8,335 nucleotides of DNA from Acidobacteriaceae bacterium (GTDB taxonomy: Bacteria > Acidobacteriota > Terriglobia > Terriglobales > Acidobacteriaceae), in assembly GCA_003133425.1 (NCBI GenBank), contig PKXI01000370.1, forward strand, positions 26,624-34,958, given 5' to 3'. Numbering within the stretch: position 1 is the stretch's first letter; each line of letters starts with the position of its first letter. The position numbers and the translations under genes are program-made. This document shows positions 1 to 8,252 of the stretch, one piece after another. The notes beneath the pieces were generated by a model. That model ran no database searches and was not told the DNA's origin. It was given only the letters and a program-made list of their open reading frames with translations.

Positions 1-35
1 CCCCTCTACACCAATTGGAAAACTGCCCTTAGGCG

Positions 36-49
36 ATTCGCACGCGAAT
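36..49. other. Short palindromic hairpin after the membrane-protein gene
   Basis: ATTCGC and GCGAAT flank a two-base centre, 15 bases beyond the stop codon of the minus-strand membrane gene. There is no convincing T-run on the minus strand, so it is at best a weak terminator or 3' stabilising hairpin. A chance palindrome is possible. Confidence 0.25.
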
Positions 50-64
50 GAACTTAGATTCGGT

Positions 65-637
65 TCAGCCCCGGTTCTGATTTCCGGATGCCGTGGCGCT
101 GCCCCGCGCACGGGCGGCATGCCATAGCTTGAATTCGTCTCCGATAGGTAGTCCGGCCTTTCGGAATGGACGATTCGGCTGACACAAATAGCGCTGCCAT
201 TCGTCGTGGTCGTCAAATGTATATTCGGGTTCAGGCGTTGCGGGTGCTGCGGCCACACTAGGTGCAGTTCCGGCGGCCGCGATTTGGGCCCCCAGAGGCG
301 CCTCCGAGGCGTCCTTCTTTTTTCTGCCGCCGCTGAAAAGCCAATTGCATTCAAACGGGGCCAGCCCTGGAACAAAAATGCGAACCAGTCCAAGAAATGG
401 AACATAGCGCTGTCCCATCGCCAGGCCAATCAGTAGTGCCAGGCAGGCCAGGTGGGTCACGACGGTTGACAGGATTGGGAAAGAAAATCCTGCCTCGTGA
501 TCTGCGGTAATCAATAGCCAGCCGAGGAAGAGGTGATACGAGACCAGGATGGAAACGTAGGCTGCCCACGGGTCAGGCAAATAATGTCCCAGCAGGTATC
601 CAACGCCGCTGCAAATCAGAAAGACGGCTAATTTCAT
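65..637 (-). CDS. Membrane protein of unknown function with a conserved-looking cytoplasmic tail
   Basis: I do not recognise a named family. The 190-residue product begins with hydrophobic stretches at about residues 3-19, 24-45 and 52-74, with a weaker one at 77-92, so it is probably a three- or four-helix inner-membrane protein. A basic RKKK cluster (105-108) follows and suggests the tail stays in the cytoplasm. An Ala/Pro-rich linker (about 112-139) leads to a compact charged and aromatic segment at 141-178 (DDHDEWQRYL, then QPNRPFRKAG, then FKLWHAAR), which looks like a small folded module or partner-binding motif. The ATG at 635-637 is chosen because a good ribosome site, GGAGAGG (643-649), lies five bases upstream. 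The gene is divergent from the hydrolase gene, and nothing nearby reveals its role. A catalytic function is not apparent. The reading frame is secure, the function unknown. Confidence 0.8.
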   Translation of the reverse strand: MKLAVFLICSGVGYLLGHYLPDPWAAYVSILVSYHLFLGWLLITADHEAGFSFPILSTVVTHLACLALLIGLAMGQRYVPFLGLVRIFVPGLAPFECNWLFSGGRKKKDASEAPLGAQIAAAGTAPSVAAAPATPEPEYTFDDHDEWQRYLCQPNRPFRKAGLPIGDEFKLWHAARARGSATASGNQNRG

Positions 638-816
638 CCTGCCCTCTCCGAATCCCCGGGGATGTTCATAGCTTTCTCCTTCCTACCATTTTGCAGCTTT
701 ATGTGCCGAACATTTTGAAGGATCGTTCTGTATTAACCATTACCTGTCAACAAGAAGTAAACCCATTCGGAATTTGAAAATAGTGGATGCACAAGTATTC
801 GCTGTATGCTCAAAAC
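638..816. promoter_or_regulatory. Divergent intergenic region with a 12-base palindrome
   Basis: This 179-base gap must hold the promoters for both the membrane-protein gene (leftward) and the hydrolase gene (rightward). It carries a perfect palindrome, ATCCCCGGGGAT (652-663), next to the leftward ribosome site, which could be an operator. I cannot point to a convincing -35/-10 pair in either direction. A rightward TTGAAA (774-779) with a poor TATTCG (796-801) at 16 bases is the best candidate. Confidence 0.3.
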
Positions 817-1809
817 ATGGTGAGCTTCACGGTGCTGGCTTCGGGCTCCAAAGGCAACTGCACAGTTGTCTCCGGCGGCCATACCCGCATCCTGGTCGAT
901 TGCGGCCTCAGTTGCCGCGAGCTGTTCCGGCGCATGAAGCTGGCCGGCGAAGAGCCAGAGACCCTGGACGCCGTCGTCGTCACCCACGAACATACCGACC
1001 ACATCAACGGCCTGGTCGTCACCGCCCGCAAGCTGGGTATTCCCGTGTACTTTACTGAGGCCACCCATCGCGCCTGGATGCGCTGGCTCACGCCGCGCCG
1101 CCAGATGACCTATGCCCAGTGGATTGAGCAATGCCGCAAGCAGGCCGCCGAGCGCCAGGCGGAATTGGATGCGACTGTCGAAGACTGTGAGCATGAAGAG
1201 CTTGAAGCCGAGACGCAGCCCATCGCCGTCTCGCCCGAGCCGGCAGGCGAGCCTGCTCCTCAATCGGCTTCAGATTGGCCTCCCTCCCGCAAGGAAGACC
1301 CCACCTGGCTTCCCAGTGTCGAGTACTTTCAGGCCGGCCAGCCCTTCGAAATCGGCGACATTGCCGTAAGCCCCTTCACCACCCCCCACGACGCCGCCGA
1401 CCCGGTGGGCTTTGTCTTTCGTGCCGAAGGCGTTCGAATGGGCTTTGCCACCGATCTGGGCTATATCCCGCCCAACGTCAAGGCCCAACTCCAGGGCGTC
1501 GACTTGCTCCTGCTCGAATCCAACCACGATCTTGAAATGCTGCGGGACGGGCCTTACCCCTGGGCAGTTAAACAAAGGGTACTCTCGCGCGTTGGTCACC
1601 TATCCAACGAGGCGGCCGCCGAGTTCCTTGAGAAAAGCTACGACGGCCAGGCTGCCTACGTGATCCTCGCGCATCTATCTGAAAGCAATAACCTTCCGGA
1701 ACTCGCCCGGGTTACGGCCGAGCGCGCCCTCAACGGTCGGGCCAGCCTTTTGGCCAACCGCCTGCTCCTCGCCGCTCAAAATGAACCACTTTCGGCTATT
1801 TATTTTTGA
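817..1809 (+). CDS. YycJ/WalJ-type metallo-beta-lactamase-fold hydrolase with an inserted linker
   Basis: This is a predicted cytoplasmic metal-dependent phosphodiesterase/nuclease-like hydrolase of the MBL fold, in the group that includes Bacillus YycJ (WalJ). From the ATG at 817 the N-terminus is MVSFTVLASGSKGNC, typical of the group. The metal motif HEHTDH is at residues 57-62, with further candidate ligands H191 (TPHDAADPVG), D213 (ATDLGY), the ESNHD segment (234-238), H261 (GHLSN) and H286 (LAHLSESNN). At 330 residues it is longer than YycJ (about 265). The surplus is mostly at residues 85-165, a Gln/Glu- and Pro-rich stretch that looks like a flexible insert. An in-frame ATG at 787 would add ten residues. 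Neither start has a clear ribosome site, so 817 is chosen from family alignment. The fold is secure. The substrate is unknown; a role in DNA replication or repair coordination is known for relatives only. Confidence 0.9.
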   Translation: MVSFTVLASGSKGNCTVVSGGHTRILVDCGLSCRELFRRMKLAGEEPETLDAVVVTHEHTDHINGLVVTARKLGIPVYFTEATHRAWMRWLTPRRQMTYAQWIEQCRKQAAERQAELDATVEDCEHEELEAETQPIAVSPEPAGEPAPQSASDWPPSRKEDPTWLPSVEYFQAGQPFEIGDIAVSPFTTPHDAADPVGFVFRAEGVRMGFATDLGYIPPNVKAQLQGVDLLLLESNHDLEMLRDGPYPWAVKQRVLSRVGHLSNEAAAEFLEKSYDGQAAYVILAHLSESNNLPELARVTAERALNGRASLLANRLLLAAQNEPLSAIYF

Positions 1810-1834
1810 CCCAGGTGCATTACACTAGTAATAC
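1806..1834 (+). promoter_or_regulatory. Possible promoter for the small zinc-motif gene
   Basis: TTGACC (1806-1811) resembles a -35 box and lies 17 bases before TAATAC (1829-1834), a poor -10 box. It overlaps the stop of the hydrolase gene and would give a leader of nearly 200 bases before 2038. The spacing is right, but the -10 is weak. Confidence 0.25.
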
Positions 1835-2037
1835 ACGGGCATCTCTCTGTAGCAGGATTTTGGCAGGGGAACAGTGCCATGACCGTTGATAGTTTCGCCA
1901 TAGCAAGGCAGAGGAGTGCAGGGCGTCACTGAATCCATCAGGTGCGGTGATGCATCCTTTGTTCCGAGGCCCTTTGTCGCCATGTAAGCCGCGCGAAAAT
2001 TTAGCGGTCTAACAAATCCTTTGCAAGGGGAGTCTTT

Positions 2038-2505
2038 ATGTCTATGGTAAGAACCAAATGTACCGACCGAGTCGTGGGCGCCATCCTGGCGAGCTGGCGG
2101 TACGACATCTCAGGAATCTCTCCCGAGATGCGCAAGGACTACGAGCTTCATTTTGTTGAATGTGCCCATTGTAGTGCGCGTCAAAAGTTCCACCGCAGTC
2201 TCGACGGGACCCTGGCAGTTTTAACTTCTCTCGCGGCTCTCTTTTTCCTGTTCGCCCTCGCGGTCCTCAGGCACATCAAGCCACTCGAGCATGTAGCCTT
2301 CAAAACCTTCGGACTCGACGTCGCCGACACCTACCACATGCTGTTTTCAGCCGGCATCGCCGGGCTGCTCTTCTCGGTAATCGCGCTGGCGCTCGTTCTC
2401 ACAGCCACCCCCGCGCCATCGTATCTGGGTGGTATCGCCTCCGAGCGCGCCAAACTCATCGAGCAGCGCCTCCCCGAAGCCATCAGATCTCTCCGTCCGC
2501 GGTAA
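2038..2505 (+). CDS. Small two-helix membrane protein with a zinc anti-sigma-type motif
   Basis: The 155-residue product has an N-terminal cytoplasmic part with C8 and then H38-x3-C42-x2-C45 (HFVECAHC). This spacing closely matches the zinc-binding anti-sigma (ZAS, zf-HC2-like) motif of RsrA/ChrR-type proteins, whose ligands are a cysteine followed about 25 residues later by Hx3Cx2C. Two hydrophobic helices follow at about 58-78 and 100-122, then a short basic tail. The ATG at 2038 is supported by AAGGGGAG (2025-2032) at a five-base spacing. ZAS proteins usually bind an ECF sigma factor encoded next to them, but no sigma factor gene lies on either side here. It may therefore be an orphan regulator, or a membrane zinc-ribbon protein with another role. 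The coding call is strong and the anti-sigma role only a suggestion. Confidence 0.8.
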   Translation: MSMVRTKCTDRVVGAILASWRYDISGISPEMRKDYELHFVECAHCSARQKFHRSLDGTLAVLTSLAALFFLFALAVLRHIKPLEHVAFKTFGLDVADTYHMLFSAGIAGLLFSVIALALVLTATPAPSYLGGIASERAKLIEQRLPEAIRSLRPR

Positions 2506-2519
2506 CGCCGTTTTCGGCG
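2506..2519 (+). terminator. Hairpin immediately after the zinc-motif gene
   Basis: CGCCG, a TTTT loop and CGGCG directly follow the TAA of the plus-strand gene. The stem is five G/C pairs but lacks a downstream T-run, so it may be a weak or Rho-assisted terminator or a 3' stabiliser. Confidence 0.35.
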
Positions 2520-2530
2520 AACTCAATCCG

Positions 2531-2651
2531 CTGAAGGGTACGGGCTTCAGCCCGTACATCAACTCAGCAATACCAGCGTGGGCTTTAGCCCCTGAGGGAA
2601 CGCTCTACGGGCTCTTCCCTCAAAACCAGCCCTTTTACGCAGCTTTTTGAA
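2531..2651. repeat. REP-like multi-hairpin intergenic element
   Basis: The element starts with CTGAAGG and the perfect palindromic hairpin GTACGGGCTTCAGCCCGTAC (2538-2557). A smaller hairpin follows, GGGCT/AGCCC with a two-base loop (2580-2591), and then TGAGGGAA paired with TTCCCTCA (2593-2600 with 2615-2622). It closes with GCAGCTTTTTGAA (about 2640-2651), a near match to the sequence preceding the palindrome copies at the right end of the window. That suggests the element is a modular repeat in which units can follow one another. The GAAGGGTAC...GCTTCAG core recurs at about 8267 and 8318. It lies between two convergent genes, as REP sequences commonly do. No coding content is supported here. 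Confidence 0.75.
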
Positions 2652-2677
2652 ATCTGGATCATGAGTTAGATACAAAG

Positions 2678-2708
2678 AAAGGCGAAGCCGCAATGGCCTC
2701 GCCTTTTT
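2678..2708 (-). terminator. Terminator of gpmI, possibly bidirectional
   Basis: A 12-base stem with one mismatch (2678-2689 with 2695-2706) and a five-base loop begins about 20 bases beyond the gpmI stop codon. On the minus strand it is followed by TTTCTTTGT. On the plus strand the right arm runs into TTTTT (2704-2708), so it could also stop rightward transcription from the zinc-motif gene. Confidence 0.75.
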
Positions 2709-2726
2709 CAGTTTCTGCGGCTTCTG

Positions 2727-4340
2727 TTACTTCACAATCGGACCCCGCAAATCCCCGCCCGTCATCTCCTTGGGAAGCCCCAGCTTCAGCAGGCTCAGCA
2801 GTGTCGGCGAAATGTCGCGCAGCGAACCATCCGCACGCAGCCGGTAGTGCGGGCCATCTTCTGCCACATAAATCATCGGCACCGGGTTCGTTGTGTGCGC
2901 TGTGTGCGGCGCGCCCGTAATCGGATCTACCATCAATTCCGCGTTCCCGTGATCGGCCGTAATCAGCCAGCTCCCGTTCTTCTCTTTGATCGCCTTGTAA
3001 ATGCGCCCCAGTTGCGCGTCCACAGCCTCGCAGGCCTTGATTGTCGGCTCCAATTTGCCCGAGTGCCCAACCATGTCCGCATTGGCAAAGTTCGCAACCA
3101 CCAGGTCGAACGCTGTATCGTTCACGGCCTTCACAATCGCGTCTCCGATCGCTTCCGCCTTCATCTCTGGAGCCAGGTCGTACGTGGCCACCTTCAGCGA
3201 CGGAATCAGCGCCCGGTCCTCGCCGGGGAAGGGAACCTCGATTCCCCCGTTGAAGAAGTACGTCACGTGCGCAAACTTTTCCGTCTCCGCCACGCGCAGA
3301 TTCCGCAGGTTGTGCTGAGACAGCACATTGGCCAGGATGTTATCCAGCGACTCCGGCGGCATGATGAGCGGCAGGTCATAGAGCTTGTCGTACTGCGTCA
3401 TACACAGGTAGTAAAGGTTCTTGGGGATTTCCGAGCGGGGAATCGTTTCATCGAGAGATTCCCACCCATCCAGATCGCGGCCGCCCTTCTTGTTCAAGCC
3501 GCTCTCGCGAGTCAGCACGCGGGTAATCTCGCGGGCACGGTCCGATCGGAAGTTGAAGTTGATGCAAACGTCTTCGTCGCGAATCTGCGCCACCGGCTTG
3601 CCCGCGCCATCAACCACCACAAAGGGGATAATGAATTCGTCGGTCACGCCGTTGTTGTAACACTCATTCATGCGCGCCACGGCGTTTGGATATGCGCCGC
3701 CCTCGGCCTTGCCGGTGACCATCGCGTCAAAAGCCTTGCGCTCGCGTTCCCAGCGCTTGTCGCGGTCCATGGCAAAGTAGCGGCCGTTCACGCTGGCAAC
3801 TTTTCCTACGCCATACTCGCGCATCTTCTGCTCAAGCCGTGAAATATATTCCGCGCCCGAGCAGGGCGGAGTGTCGCGCCCGTCCATGAAGCAATGCACA
3901 AAAACACGTTGAAGCCCATACTCGCGCGCTGTGCGAAGCAAGGCGTAGAGGTGCTCCAGGTGCGAGTGCACACCGCCGTCGGAGCACAAGCCGAACAAGT
4001 GCAATTGGCGTCCACCCTCGCGCGCCCGTTGCACCGCCTTCACGATGGCTGGATTCTTTTGGAATTCGCCTGAAGCGATCAGCGCGTCGATACGCGTAAT
4101 ATCCATCTGCACAATGCGGCCGGCGCCGAGGTTCAAGTGGCCCACTTCGCTGTTGCCCATCTGCCCGTCCGGCAGCCCAACAAAATGGTCCGAAGCCTGG
4201 ATAAGCGTGTTCGGATACTCCCGCAGCAACTTGTCGTAGGTAGGCTTCCGAGCCAGTGCAATAGCGTTGTTCGCAGTTTCAGCGCGATAACCCCATCCGT
4301 CGAGAATGGTCAGTACCAGGGGATGCTTGTTAATAGACAC
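2727..4340 (-). CDS. gpmI: 2,3-bisphosphoglycerate-independent phosphoglycerate mutase
   Basis: This enzyme interconverts 3-phosphoglycerate and 2-phosphoglycerate in glycolysis and gluconeogenesis through a phosphoserine intermediate, using two Mn ions. The 537-residue product has the alkaline-phosphatase-like core, with D14 (LDGWG) and the catalytic serine S64 in MGNSEVGH. The inserted transferase domain shows DGGVHSH (121-127), GRD (154-156), [10 protein letters not shown] (185-194) and NFRSDRARE (263-271). The second metal set is visible as ADMVGHSG (D422, H426), TADHGNAE (D463, H464) and PHTAHTTNP (H479, H482). Length is slightly above the usual 510-515 residues, with extra sequence near 280-305. 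Translation starts at GTG (4338-4340), with GAGGTG eight bases upstream. The next enzyme of the pathway, enolase, lies about 1 kb upstream on the same strand, separated by a toxin-antitoxin pair. Confidence 0.97.
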   Translation of the reverse strand: MSINKHPLVLTILDGWGYRAETANNAIALARKPTYDKLLREYPNTLIQASDHFVGLPDGQMGNSEVGHLNLGAGRIVQMDITRIDALIASGEFQKNPAIVKAVQRAREGGRQLHLFGLCSDGGVHSHLEHLYALLRTAREYGLQRVFVHCFMDGRDTPPCSGAEYISRLEQKMREYGVGKVASVNGRYFAMDRDKRWERERKAFDAMVTGKAEGGAYPNAVARMNECYNNGVTDEFIIPFVVVDGAGKPVAQIRDEDVCINFNFRSDRAREITRVLTRESGLNKKGGRDLDGWESLDETIPRSEIPKNLYYLCMTQYDKLYDLPLIMPPESLDNILANVLSQHNLRNLRVAETEKFAHVTYFFNGGIEVPFPGEDRALIPSLKVATYDLAPEMKAEAIGDAIVKAVNDTAFDLVVANFANADMVGHSGKLEPTIKACEAVDAQLGRIYKAIKEKNGSWLITADHGNAELMVDPITGAPHTAHTTNPVPMIYVAEDGPHYRLRADGSLRDISPTLLSLLKLGLPKEMTGGDLRGPIVK

Positions 4341-4562
4341 GAAGAAGACACCTCGATTTTCAACTTGATTTTCTTCTTAAGAATAAACTGCCGAGAAGGG
4401 CGGCTGATGTGTCTCGTCTCACGCAGGCCGCTTAAGTCTTCTGAAGGGATTTGTCACTACACCATGCCAAATCACCCACAAATCTGTCATCCTGAGCGGA
4501 GCGCAGCGAAGTCGAAGGACCTGCGGTTGCTTTTTCGTCTGAGTTTCCCTTGATAACCCAAC
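4341..4562. promoter_or_regulatory. gpmI upstream region
   Basis: The 222 bases between the antitoxin stop and the gpmI start must contain the gpmI promoter unless the gene is read from the toxin-antitoxin promoter. A ten-base palindrome, TTCTTAAGAA (4374-4383), sits about 35 bases before the start codon and could be an operator. No strong -35/-10 pair was recognised. A TGAGTT/AACTCA inverted repeat (4540-4545 with 4560-4565) overlaps the antitoxin stop codon but has no T-run. A dispersed repeat occupies 4486-4535. Confidence 0.35.
4486..4535. repeat. Dispersed TCATCCTGAGCG-type intergenic repeat
   Basis: The segment opens GTCATCCTGAGCGGAGCG, passes through GAAGTCGAAGGACC and ends GCGGTTGCTTTTT. 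From general knowledge, sequences of this shape are scattered in many copies through intergenic regions of acidobacterial and some other genomes. TCCT and AGGA near its two ends can pair around a GCG-rich middle. It may act as a weak terminator or simply be a passive repeat. Only one copy is present in this window, so the assignment relies on memory rather than on internal evidence. Confidence 0.6.
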
Positions 4563-4898
4563 TCAAGCGACCGCCAAAGTGCGCTGACCGACAGCTTTCC
4601 TTGCCGGCTTCAGTTTGATCTCAATGTCGTACCCGAGACGATTCAGGCACTCCATGAGTTTGCTTTCCGAGAGATTGGAGAAATCGCCGCGCATCAGTCC
4701 GGAAACCTTTGCCTGTGAGATGCCCATCTTCTGTCCGGCTTCCTGCTGAGTCAGGCCAAGGCGGCGCACCGTTCGTGTGATCTCAATGGCCAGACCCGAC
4801 TTGATCTTTAACTCATCCGCATCGGCAAGCCCTAGGTCCCTGAATACATTCCCGGAGCTTCGTTCGAATTTGATTCCGCTAGCTGCGCGCTTGGCCAT
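4563..4898 (-). CDS. HigA-like XRE-family antitoxin
   Basis: This is a 111-residue DNA-binding protein with a helix-turn-helix of the XRE type at about residues 49-71 (LTQQEAGQKMGISQAKVSGLMRG). The N-terminal GNVFRDLGLADADEL is typical of HTH antitoxins paired with Gp49-type toxins. The C-terminal half carries LNRLGYDIEI. It should bind and neutralise the neighbouring toxin and repress the shared promoter. The start at 4896-4898 is well supported: AAGGAG (4906-4911) lies seven bases upstream, inside the toxin's coding end, and the two genes overlap by 20 bases. Translational coupling is likely. The antitoxin's ribosome site is much better than the toxin's, which fits the usual need for antitoxin excess. 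The order is toxin first, as in higBA. The partner relationship is inferred from position and family. Confidence 0.9.
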   Translation of the reverse strand: MAKRAASGIKFERSSGNVFRDLGLADADELKIKSGLAIEITRTVRRLGLTQQEAGQKMGISQAKVSGLMRGDFSNLSESKLMECLNRLGYDIEIKLKPARKAVGQRTLAVA

Positions 4899-5259
4899 AC
4901 CTCATCTCCTTTGCCACCGCTTCGGCTGCTTTGAGTCGGAGCCGTACGGTCTCCATGTCCCTCTTTGGAGTGCCGATTCCGCTTTTGCTCTTCTTCTGAA
5001 AGCAGTGCAACACGAAGATCGCCTCGTGAATTCGGATGGTGTAAACGACCCGATAAGTCCCATCCGCATCGTCCTCAACCACCTCGAGCACTCCGGCGCT
5101 CCCAAAACCCTTCAGCGCTTTGACTGCGTCGTGCCGCTCTCCGACCTGGGCAAAATGGAGTGCGTGTCCGAAGAACTTCCGTACAGGAATTGGAAGTGCC
5201 ATCAGATCTTTCTTGCTGCTCCCGATCCAGATGAGCGCCCTTTCTAAATCTCGTTCCAT
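4879..5259 (-). CDS. HigB/Gp49-like toxin of the RelE/ParE fold
   Basis: The 126-residue protein matches the phage-derived Gp49-like (HigB) family. The opening ALIWIGSSKKDLMALP, the central YRVVYTIRIHEAIFVLHCFQKKSKSG (about 69-94) and the following TPKRDMETVRLRL are characteristic. Members usually cleave mRNA at the ribosome. The basic QKKSK stretch and nearby R70, H78 and H85 are plausible RNA contacts, though I cannot assign catalytic residues firmly. The first gene of a two-gene cassette, it overlaps the antitoxin gene by 20 bases. The ATG at 5257-5259 is favoured by family alignment, but it has no ribosome site and lies three bases after a strong -10 box. A start at the internal ATG (residue 20) would cut into the conserved region. 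The frame is intact, so the toxin is probably active. Confidence 0.9.
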   Translation of the reverse strand: MERDLERALIWIGSSKKDLMALPIPVRKFFGHALHFAQVGERHDAVKALKGFGSAGVLEVVEDDADGTYRVVYTIRIHEAIFVLHCFQKKSKSGIGTPKRDMETVRLRLKAAEAVAKEMRYGQARS

Positions 5260-5263
5260 ATCA

Positions 5264-5272
5264 TTATACCAG
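5264..5272 (-). promoter_or_regulatory. Extended -10 promoter of the toxin-antitoxin pair
   Basis: On the minus strand the sequence reads TGGTATAAT, a perfect extended -10 element (TGn plus TATAAT). There is no recognisable -35 at 17 bases, as is common for this class. The toxin ATG begins only three bases after the -10 box, so the transcript would be leaderless or would start just inside the codon. ATTAT and ATAAT form a short inverted repeat around the element and could be part of an antitoxin operator. Confidence 0.6.
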
Positions 5273-5312
5273 AAAAGGAATAATAGGTGCGGATTCTATG
5301 ATCGACTCAAAA

Positions 5313-5346
5313 TGCAAAAGGAGGGAGTATTCCCCCTCCTTTTGCA
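5313..5346 (-). terminator. Rho-independent terminator of enolase
   Basis: A perfect 13-base stem (TGCAAAAGGAGGG at 5313-5325 with its complement at 5334-5346) and an eight-base loop lie about 20 bases after the enolase stop. On the minus strand the stem is followed by TTTTGAG. This separates enolase transcription from the toxin-antitoxin cassette, whose promoter starts just beyond. Confidence 0.85.
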
Positions 5347-5368
5347 GGCCTTGAAATGGATTCATAAA

Positions 5369-7129
<1,761 letters not shown>

Positions 7130-7171
7130 ATCCGCGTTTGAGCAAAACAGGCCCCGAAAATGGAGACTCGT

Positions 7172-8155
7172 ATGAAACAGTCGATTCTTGTAGGCGCTTT
7201 GATGGTTGTAACCACTGCCGCGCTCACGGCTAATCTGGGAGCTCAGCAGGCTGGCCAGTCCGATGTCTACCAGGGAACCTCGAGTCCGCCTCCCGACGAC
7301 ACGATCACCACCAGCGCGCCTCCGGAGCCGGCAGCACCGGCGCCTAAGCCCTCGCCCGCACATCCCGCCTACATCCAGCCTGCGCCGGCTCAATACCAGG
7401 CCCAACCGCAGCCCGACACTCAGATCGCGCAGCAACCGGTCCCCGTCAATTCCGCACTCAGCGCTCCTGCCGACGGCACGGATGACGGCATCGTCCAGAT
7501 CGCTCCAGACCAGCCTTCCCAGCCCGCCCTGAACCGGCGCGCCGCCGCAAACGATCCCGACGGTGACATCGTCCATCCGGCTCCACTCGGCCCCGGAGAA
7601 CTCGGAGAAGGGACCACCATTCGCGCCCGCTTGCTTGAGCGCCTCTCCACGTCTAAAAGCCAGAATGGCGATACTTTCCGCACCCGCGTCGCCTCTGATG
7701 TTCTGCAGGGTGGCGAGATACTCATCCCCGCCGGTGCTGAAATCGACGGCAAAGTCATGAACGTCTCCACGGGCTCGTTCGGCGGTCATGGCTCCATGCA
7801 ACTGGTCCCGGACACTGTCATTCTGCCCGCAGGCGCTCGCTTCCGGTTATACGCGCAAGTCACCGGAACCCCTGGTTCCAAAACGCGTGTCGGAAGTGAG
7901 GGCTCAATCAACCCAGGCTCCCGTCTGAAGCGCAACAGCATCGAGTACGGCGGCGGAGTGGGCGCGGGCGCAATCACGGGAGCAGTCCTCGGCGGCCCGG
8001 CCGGAGCCCTCGCCGGCACCCTTGTCGGAGCCGGTCTCGTAACAGCCCACCTGCTCATCAGCCATCCCCAGGCCAACCTTGAAGAGGGTACAACCTTGCT
8101 GTTCTCCCTCACCGAACCGCTCTATCTGGTCCCCGCTGGCAACAGCGGCAACTAG
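7172..8155 (+). CDS. Exported proline-rich protein with a beta-rich domain and glycine-zipper segment
   Basis: The 327-residue product starts with a signal peptide (MKQSILVGALMVVTTAALTA, likely cleavage near NLGA-QQ at residue 24). A long Pro/Ala/Gln-rich, probably disordered region follows at about 34-140, containing two similar short motifs, DDGIVQIAP (about 104-112) and DGDIVHPAP (130-138). A beta-rich domain at about 146-250 (GTTIRARLLERLST, then GDTFRTRVASDV, then LIPAGAEIDGKV) resembles the domain found in many acidobacterial secreted proteins and, more distantly, VirB10/TrbI-type domains. Residues 260-290 form a glycine-zipper-like hydrophobic stretch (GGGVGAGAITG, then GGPAGALAG), and the last strand reads EGTTLLFSLTEPLYL. 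It is probably an envelope protein, with the glycine-rich stretch membrane-associated. ATG 7172 is preferred over ATG 7160 because GGAG (7162-7165) lies six bases before it. No enzymatic motif is seen. Confidence 0.88.
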   Translation: MKQSILVGALMVVTTAALTANLGAQQAGQSDVYQGTSSPPPDDTITTSAPPEPAAPAPKPSPAHPAYIQPAPAQYQAQPQPDTQIAQQPVPVNSALSAPADGTDDGIVQIAPDQPSQPALNRRAAANDPDGDIVHPAPLGPGELGEGTTIRARLLERLSTSKSQNGDTFRTRVASDVLQGGEILIPAGAEIDGKVMNVSTGSFGGHGSMQLVPDTVILPAGARFRLYAQVTGTPGSKTRVGSEGSINPGSRLKRNSIEYGGGVGAGAITGAVLGGPAGALAGTLVGAGLVTAHLLISHPQANLEEGTTLLFSLTEPLYLVPAGNSGN

Positions 8156-8163
8156 TGGACCTC

Positions 8164-8198
8164 TCAACAGGCCGCGCTCTCATAAAGCGGCCTGTTGA
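8164..8198 (+). terminator. Hairpin after the exported-protein gene
   Basis: TCAACAGGCCGC (8164-8175) pairs perfectly over 12 bases with GCGGCCTGTTGA (8187-8198) around an 11-base loop, eight bases after the stop codon. The T-run is absent, only TT following, so termination may be partial or factor-assisted. Position and stem strength make a terminator the best call. Confidence 0.6.
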
Positions 8199-8252
8199 TT
8201 CACAGATCAAAAGCAACTCCGCGTCGGCGCTGGGAGCAACTCAAACTAGGTA

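Noticed and set aside
283..305. Similarity between CCCCCAGAGGC-type sequence here and at about 6970-6985
   Set aside because: Only about a dozen bases match, and one copy lies inside a coding region. It is most likely coincidence.
1840..2037. Possible riboswitch in the leader of the zinc-motif gene
   Set aside because: Only short stems (such as TGGCA/TGCCA near 1860-1882) with mismatches could be drawn. No c-di-GMP, fluoride or other class consensus fits.
2847..3842. Long open frame on the plus strand opposite gpmI (331 codons)
   Set aside because: It is antisense to a clearly identified gene. Its composition is the arginine/histidine/valine-rich shadow expected from GC-rich codons, with no recognisable domain.
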